Assembly: GCA_032251045.1 (NCBI GenBank) | Contig: JAVVEW010000033.1 | Location: 1-27,818 of the forward strand | Length of the DNA stretch: 27,818 nucleotides | Direction of reading: 5' to 3' | Source: JAVVEW01 sp032251045 | Lineage (GTDB): Bacteria; Pseudomonadota; Gammaproteobacteria; Methylococcales; Methylomonadaceae | Part shown: piece by piece, positions 24,440-27,818 of the stretch | How the letters are laid out: each line of letters begins with the position of its first letter | Position numbering within the stretch: position 1 is the first letter of the stretch | Notes under the pieces: model-generated | Databases searched by the model: none | What the model saw: the letters and a program-made list of their open reading frames with translations, nothing else | What the model was told of the DNA's origin: nothing | Made by a program: the position numbers and the translations under genes

Positions 24440-24778
24440 ATGACAGACTGCATTTTTTGCAAAATGGTGAACGGCGAAATTCAGGCCGATGTGGTGTACA
24501 GCGACGATAACATTCTCGCCTTCAAAGACATCGCTCCGCAGGCACCGGTGCATATCCTGCTCATTCCCAAACAACATATCGCCACTTTGAACGATCTGGA
24601 CGATGCCGGCCTTGCCGGGCATCTGGTGGTTAAAGCCGCCGCTATCGCTAAGCAAGAAGGCATTGCCGATGCAGGTTACCGCACTGTCTTCAACTGCAAT
24701 CAGGATGGCGGACAAGCGGTTTATCACCTGCATCTGCACTTACTGGGCGGGCGTGCCATGGCTTGGCCGCCGGGTTGA
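24440..24778 (+). CDS. HIT-family nucleotide-binding protein (HinT-like)
   Basis: HinT-type proteins are purine nucleoside phosphoramidases that hydrolyse adenosine phosphoramidates, including aminoacyl-AMP adducts. The 112-residue protein has the histidine triad in YHLHLHLLGGR near the C-terminus, a CIFC pair at residues 4-7, and the central block HILLIPKQHIATLNDL. GGAGG just before the ATG is a strong ribosome binding site. It sits 9 bases after metG; because HinT acts on aminoacyl-adenylate by-products, co-expression with a tRNA synthetase would make sense, but this is inference. Its stop codon overlaps the candidate heat-shock -35 box of lon. Confidence 0.94.
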   Translation: MTDCIFCKMVNGEIQADVVYSDDNILAFKDIAPQAPVHILLIPKQHIATLNDLDDAGLAGHLVVKAAAIAKQEGIADAGYRTVFNCNQDGGQAVYHLHLHLLGGRAMAWPPG

Positions 24779-24801
24779 TTATTAAAGGCTTGCCCCCATA
24801 C
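24775..24801 (+). promoter_or_regulatory. Candidate sigma-32 heat-shock promoter of lon
   Basis: TTGATT (24775-24780) is separated by 13 bases from CCCCATAC (24794-24801). This closely follows the sigma-32 pattern TTGAAA, 11-16 bases, CCCCATnT. It faces lon, whose E. coli homologue is a classic heat-shock gene, and would give a leader of about 60 bases. The -35 box overlaps the TGA stop of the upstream HIT gene. Confidence 0.6.
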
Positions 24802-24868
24802 TAAGCGAATGGCCGCCCGATTGCGGCAGCACCGCCTTTATCACAGCAGATAACCTTCACAAAAGCCC

Positions 24869-27292
24869 ATGACCGAATTGACCCCCTCTGAAATGCCCGT
24901 TCCCGTTCTACCGCTGCGCGATATTGTGGTATATCCACATATGGTAATACCCTTGTTTGTGGGCCGGGAAAAATCTATCCAGTCCCTGGAAATCGCCATG
25001 CGCGAAAGCAAGCAGATCTTGCTGGTTGCGCAAAAAGAAGCTGAAATCGACGATCCGGTGCTGGACGATCTGTATCGCATTGGCACGCTGGCCAATATTC
25101 TCCAGCTATTAAAACTTCCTGACGGCACGGTCAAGGTTTTGGTGGAAGGTGTCGAACGCTGCCATGTTACCCATTATCACCAGCAAGGCAATTTTGTCAC
25201 GGCGGATGTACAACCGATGGAAGAGCTTTTTCCATTGAGCGAGCAAGAGCAAGAAGTTTTGCAACGAACCGCGATGGCATCTTTTGATCGCTACGTTAAG
25301 TTGAACAGCAAGATTCCACCAGAAGTCTTGAATGCGTTATCCGGTATCGAAGACCCTAGCCGCCTGGCCGACACCATGGCGGCGCACATGGCGTTGAGAA
25401 TTCCGGAAAAACAAACGTTACTGGAACAAGCCGACATCGGTCAGCGTTTGGAAAACCTGATGACGCTGATGGAAGGGGAGGTGGATTTACTGGAAATGGA
25501 AAAAAGCATCCGCACCCGGGTCAAGCAGCAAATGGAAAAAAACCAGCGCGAATACTATCTGAATGAACAAATGAAAGCGATTCAGAAAGAATTAGGCGAT
25601 ATGGATGATATGCCTAATGAAATCGAAGAGCTGGAAGAAAAAATCGCTAAATCCGGTATGCCCAAGGATGTACGCGCTAAGGCCGATGCGGAATTAAACA
25701 AGCTGAAGCAGATGCCACCTATGTCCGCCGAGGCGACAGTAGTGCGCAACTACATCGACTGGATGGTTTCCGTACCGTGGAAACAAAAAACCAAAGTCCG
25801 GCATGATCTGAAGCTGGCCGAAGAAGTCCTTGAAGAAGAGCACTACGGCCTGGAAAAAGTCAAAGAACGCATTGTCGAATATCTGGCCGTTCAACAACGG
25901 GTGCGTAAACTGAAAGGCCCTATTCTTTGCCTGGTCGGGCCGCCTGGGGTCGGCAAAACCTCCTTGGGCCAATCGATAGCCCGCGCGACCAACCGCAAAT
26001 ATGTGCGCATGGCTTTAGGCGGCGTGCGTGACGAGGCGGAAATTCGTGGTCACCGGCGCACTTATATCGGCTCGATGCCTGGCAAAATCCTGCAAAACCT
26101 GGCCAAGGCAAAAACGCGCAATCCCATGTTTCTGCTCGATGAAATCGATAAAATGGCCGCTGATTTTCGCGGCGACCCAGCTTCAGCCTTGCTGGAAGTG
26201 TTAGATCCCGAGCAAAATCATACCTTCCAGGATCACTACCTAGAGGTGGATTTTGACTTATCCGATGTCATGTTCGTGGCCACTGCTAATACCATGAACA
26301 TCCCGCCGGCATTGCTGGATCGCATGGAGGTGATTCGTCTGGCAGGCTATACCGAAGATGAAAAAATCAACATCGCTGAACGCTATCTGGTGCCCAAGCA
26401 AATCAAGAATAACGGTTTAAAAGCGCAAGAATTAATTATTCATAGTGACGCCGTGCGCGACATTATTCGTTACTACACTCGGGAAGCGGGGGTGCGCGGT
26501 TTGGAGCGGGAGATTTCCAAAATCTGCCGCAAAGTGGTGAAGGCATTATTGCTGAGCACGCAAGACTTGCCTGTCGAAGTCAGCAGTCAAAATCTGGACA
26601 GCTATCTGGGTGTGCAGCGTTACGATTATGGGGTTGCCGAGGAGCAGGATCAGATCGGCCAGGTGACTGGTCTGGCCTGGACCGAAGTTGGTGGTGAATT
26701 ATTGACCATCGAGACCGCTGTAATTCCAGGAAAGGGCAAGCAGATTGCTACCGGTAAGCTGGGCGATGTCATGAAAGAATCGATTGACGCAGCCATGACC
26801 GTGGTGCGCAGCCGGGCCGGCATGCTCGATATTGACAATACCTTATTTCAGGAAAACGATATTCACATTCACGTTCCCGAAGGCGCAACACCTAAGGACG
26901 GCCCGAGTGCAGGCATTGCCATGTGTACATCAATTATTTCCGCGCTGACTAAAATTCCGGTCAAGGCCAATGTGGCCATGACCGGTGAAATTACCTTGCG
27001 CGGTGAAGTGCTGAAAATTGGTGGTCTTAAGGAAAAATTACTGGCTGCTCATCGGGGGGGGATTGATACCGTGCTGATTCCTAAAGATAACTTAAAAGAC
27101 TTGTCGGAAATTCCCGACAATATCAAAGAAAAACTGACCATCAAACCGGTACACTGGATTGAAGAAGTCCTGACCTCGGCATTGCAGTATCTACCGGTTC
27201 CTTCCGAGACAGAGGATAAATTGGCTGTTGACGACAAGATCACAGCAAATAAAAAGCGCTCACGCAGTAAAAACCAGCTAACCACGCATTGA
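24869..27292 (+). CDS. lon: ATP-dependent protease Lon
   Basis: Lon unfolds and degrades damaged and regulatory proteins in the cytoplasm as a hexamer. It has 807 residues. The N-terminal LAN domain begins VPVLPLRDIVVYPHMVIPLF. The central coiled-coil (EYYLNEQMKAIQKELG) leads to the AAA+ module, with Walker A GPPGVGKT at residues 357-364 and Walker B FLLDEIDKM. The protease domain has catalytic S680 in KDGPSAG and K723 in GGLKEKLLAAHRGG. The C-terminal tail is short, polar and basic. Expression is probably heat-induced from the candidate promoter at 24775-24801. hupB follows with its own promoter, an order common in gammaproteobacteria. Confidence 0.98.
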   Translation: MTELTPSEMPVPVLPLRDIVVYPHMVIPLFVGREKSIQSLEIAMRESKQILLVAQKEAEIDDPVLDDLYRIGTLANILQLLKLPDGTVKVLVEGVERCHVTHYHQQGNFVTADVQPMEELFPLSEQEQEVLQRTAMASFDRYVKLNSKIPPEVLNALSGIEDPSRLADTMAAHMALRIPEKQTLLEQADIGQRLENLMTLMEGEVDLLEMEKSIRTRVKQQMEKNQREYYLNEQMKAIQKELGDMDDMPNEIEELEEKIAKSGMPKDVRAKADAELNKLKQMPPMSAEATVVRNYIDWMVSVPWKQKTKVRHDLKLAEEVLEEEHYGLEKVKERIVEYLAVQQRVRKLKGPILCLVGPPGVGKTSLGQSIARATNRKYVRMALGGVRDEAEIRGHRRTYIGSMPGKILQNLAKAKTRNPMFLLDEIDKMAADFRGDPASALLEVLDPEQNHTFQDHYLEVDFDLSDVMFVATANTMNIPPALLDRMEVIRLAGYTEDEKINIAERYLVPKQIKNNGLKAQELIIHSDAVRDIIRYYTREAGVRGLEREISKICRKVVKALLLSTQDLPVEVSSQNLDSYLGVQRYDYGVAEEQDQIGQVTGLAWTEVGGELLTIETAVIPGKGKQIATGKLGDVMKESIDAAMTVVRSRAGMLDIDNTLFQENDIHIHVPEGATPKDGPSAGIAMCTSIISALTKIPVKANVAMTGEITLRGEVLKIGGLKEKLLAAHRGGIDTVLIPKDNLKDLSEIPDNIKEKLTIKPVHWIEEVLTSALQYLPVPSETEDKLAVDDKITANKKRSRSKNQLTTH

Positions 27293-27337
27293 CGAGCTGA
27301 AGTTTTGTTGTCAGAATAACCGGCTTCACTGGGGGCG

Positions 27338-27363
27338 GGTTAGCCTTGATGCCAAGGCTAACC
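27338..27363. repeat. Perfect 11-base-stem hairpin between lon and hupB
   Basis: GGTTAGCCTTG (27338-27348) and CAAGGCTAACC (27353-27363) form a perfect stem around the loop ATGC. No T-run follows on either strand, so it is not a canonical intrinsic terminator. It may still end or protect the lon message, or act as an operator close upstream of the hupB promoter, whose -35 box starts 8 bases later. Confidence 0.6.
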
Positions 27364-27370
27364 TCCATGC

Positions 27371-27399
27371 TTGACCGTTAATCTTGCCATTGCTATAAC
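27371..27399 (+). promoter_or_regulatory. Sigma-70 promoter of hupB
   Basis: TTGACC (27371-27376), a 17-base spacer and TATAAC (27394-27399) form a near-consensus promoter. The predicted start is near 27406, giving a leader of about 45 bases. GGAGGA at 27444-27449 is a strong ribosome binding site, as expected for a highly expressed gene. Confidence 0.75.
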
Positions 27400-27452
27400 T
27401 TACGGCTGATATTAACAGTGCGGGTTACGATCCACTATCTTTCGGAGGAATA

Positions 27453-27725
27453 ATGAAAAAATCAGAATTTATCGACGCGATGGCAGAACATGCTGACTTG
27501 AGTAAAGCCGATGCCGGTCGCGCTCTTGATGCGTTTATTGCGGTCGTGGAACAAGCCTTGCAACAAGGTGAAACGGTATCTTTGGTAGGCTTTGGCACCT
27601 TTCAAGTTAAAGAAAGAGCCGAGCGTAAAGGACGTAATCCACAAACCGGCGAAGAATTAATTATCAAAGCAGCAAAAATTCCTTCATTTAAAGCTGGTAA
27701 AGCTCTAAAAGATAGTGTACAATAG
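27453..27725 (+). CDS. hupB: DNA-binding protein HU-beta
   Basis: HU is a small dimeric protein that bends and compacts DNA. The 90-residue length is exact for the family. It begins MKKSEFIDAMAEHADLSKAD, shows VSLVGFGTFQVKERAERKGR in the core and the DNA-contacting arm RKGRNPQTGEEL, and ends FKAGKALKDSVQ. The GRNPQTGEE arm is typical of HU and IHF; HU-beta rather than IHF is favoured by the position after lon. It has its own strong promoter and ribosome binding site. A tRNA-Val gene starts 13 bases after the stop. Confidence 0.97.
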   Translation: MKKSEFIDAMAEHADLSKADAGRALDAFIAVVEQALQQGETVSLVGFGTFQVKERAERKGRNPQTGEELIIKAAKIPSFKAGKALKDSVQ

Positions 27726-27738
27726 TTTTTCTTAAGTC

Positions 27739-27814
27739 GGGTGCTTAGCTCAGCTGGGAGAGCATCGCCCTTACAAGGCGAGGGTCGCAGGTTCGATCCC
27801 TGCAGCACCCACCA
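27739..27814 (+). tRNA. tRNA-Val, anticodon TAC
   Basis: A complete 76-base cloverleaf. The acceptor arms GGGTGCT and AGCACCC pair fully and are followed by A and an encoded CCA. The D-loop has AGCTCAGCTGGGAGAGC. The anticodon stem TCGCC/GGCGA encloses the loop CTTACAA with anticodon TAC, which reads valine GTN codons. The T arm has GGTTCGATCCC. TACAAT at 27717-27722, at the end of hupB, could be its own -10 box, but no good -35 was found, so read-through from hupB is possible. Confidence 0.97.
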
Positions 27815-27818
27815 GACC

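Noticed and set aside
1..27818. Insertion sequences, phage genes or a CRISPR array
   Set aside because: No transposase, integrase or phage protein motif and no regularly spaced direct repeat was seen; genes are densely and collinearly packed.

Overview
The window is a chromosomal segment of a gammaproteobacterium. The evidence is the nudJ-mnmA-purB order, a Pseudomonas-like CDP-alcohol type PssA, PilS/PilR, a CsiV-family protein beside nadE, and lon followed by hupB. A dispersed palindrome of the GTTCCC...GGGAA type upstream of nadE would suit a methanotroph or sulfur-oxidiser relative, but that is recalled knowledge and no gene here fixes the lineage. No insertion sequence, phage gene, CRISPR array or rRNA was seen. 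Most of the window is tightly packed housekeeping DNA.

Layout. Bases 1-2804, all minus strand: the start of purB (runs off the left edge), mnmA, a NudJ-like Nudix gene and pssA. Bases 2805-3242 are non-coding and end in a terminator-like hairpin 6 bases before the next start codon. Bases 3243-7414: an RND efflux adaptor and inner-membrane pump, then argC (7441-8487). Bases 8630-14969: a seven-gene plus-strand signalling array. Bases 15006-17953, minus strand: pilR and pilS, convergent with the array. Bases 18006-20035: sucC and sucD, divergent from pilS. Then nadE, csiV-like, metG, a HIT protein, lon, hupB and a tRNA-Val(TAC) at the right edge.

The signalling array is the notable part. Its order is cheD, cheB, a membrane-anchored receptor-like protein without a sensor domain, a STAS anti-sigma-factor antagonist, a REC-PP2C-HATPase switch protein (HsbA/HsbR-like architecture), a 210-residue protein that appears to carry two degenerate receptor hairpin-tip segments, and a di-iron metallo-beta-lactamase-fold protein resembling the oxygen-binding ODP family. 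This joins receptor adaptation enzymes, a Ser-phosphorylation partner switch and a likely O2/iron sensor in one transcription direction with short gaps. CheA, CheW, CheR and CheY are not in the window, so the array must connect to a core complex encoded elsewhere. The receptor-like protein also has a CheZ-like D-x3-Q motif, and it shares a C-terminal VELF tail with CheD.

The other genes are standard: nucleotide and NAD synthesis (purB, nadE), tRNA modification and charging (mnmA, metG), phospholipid synthesis (pssA), arginine synthesis (argC), the TCA cycle (sucCD), type IV pilus regulation (pilSR), and protein quality control with nucleoid structure (lon, hupB). Assignments rest on reading motifs by eye; no database search was run.
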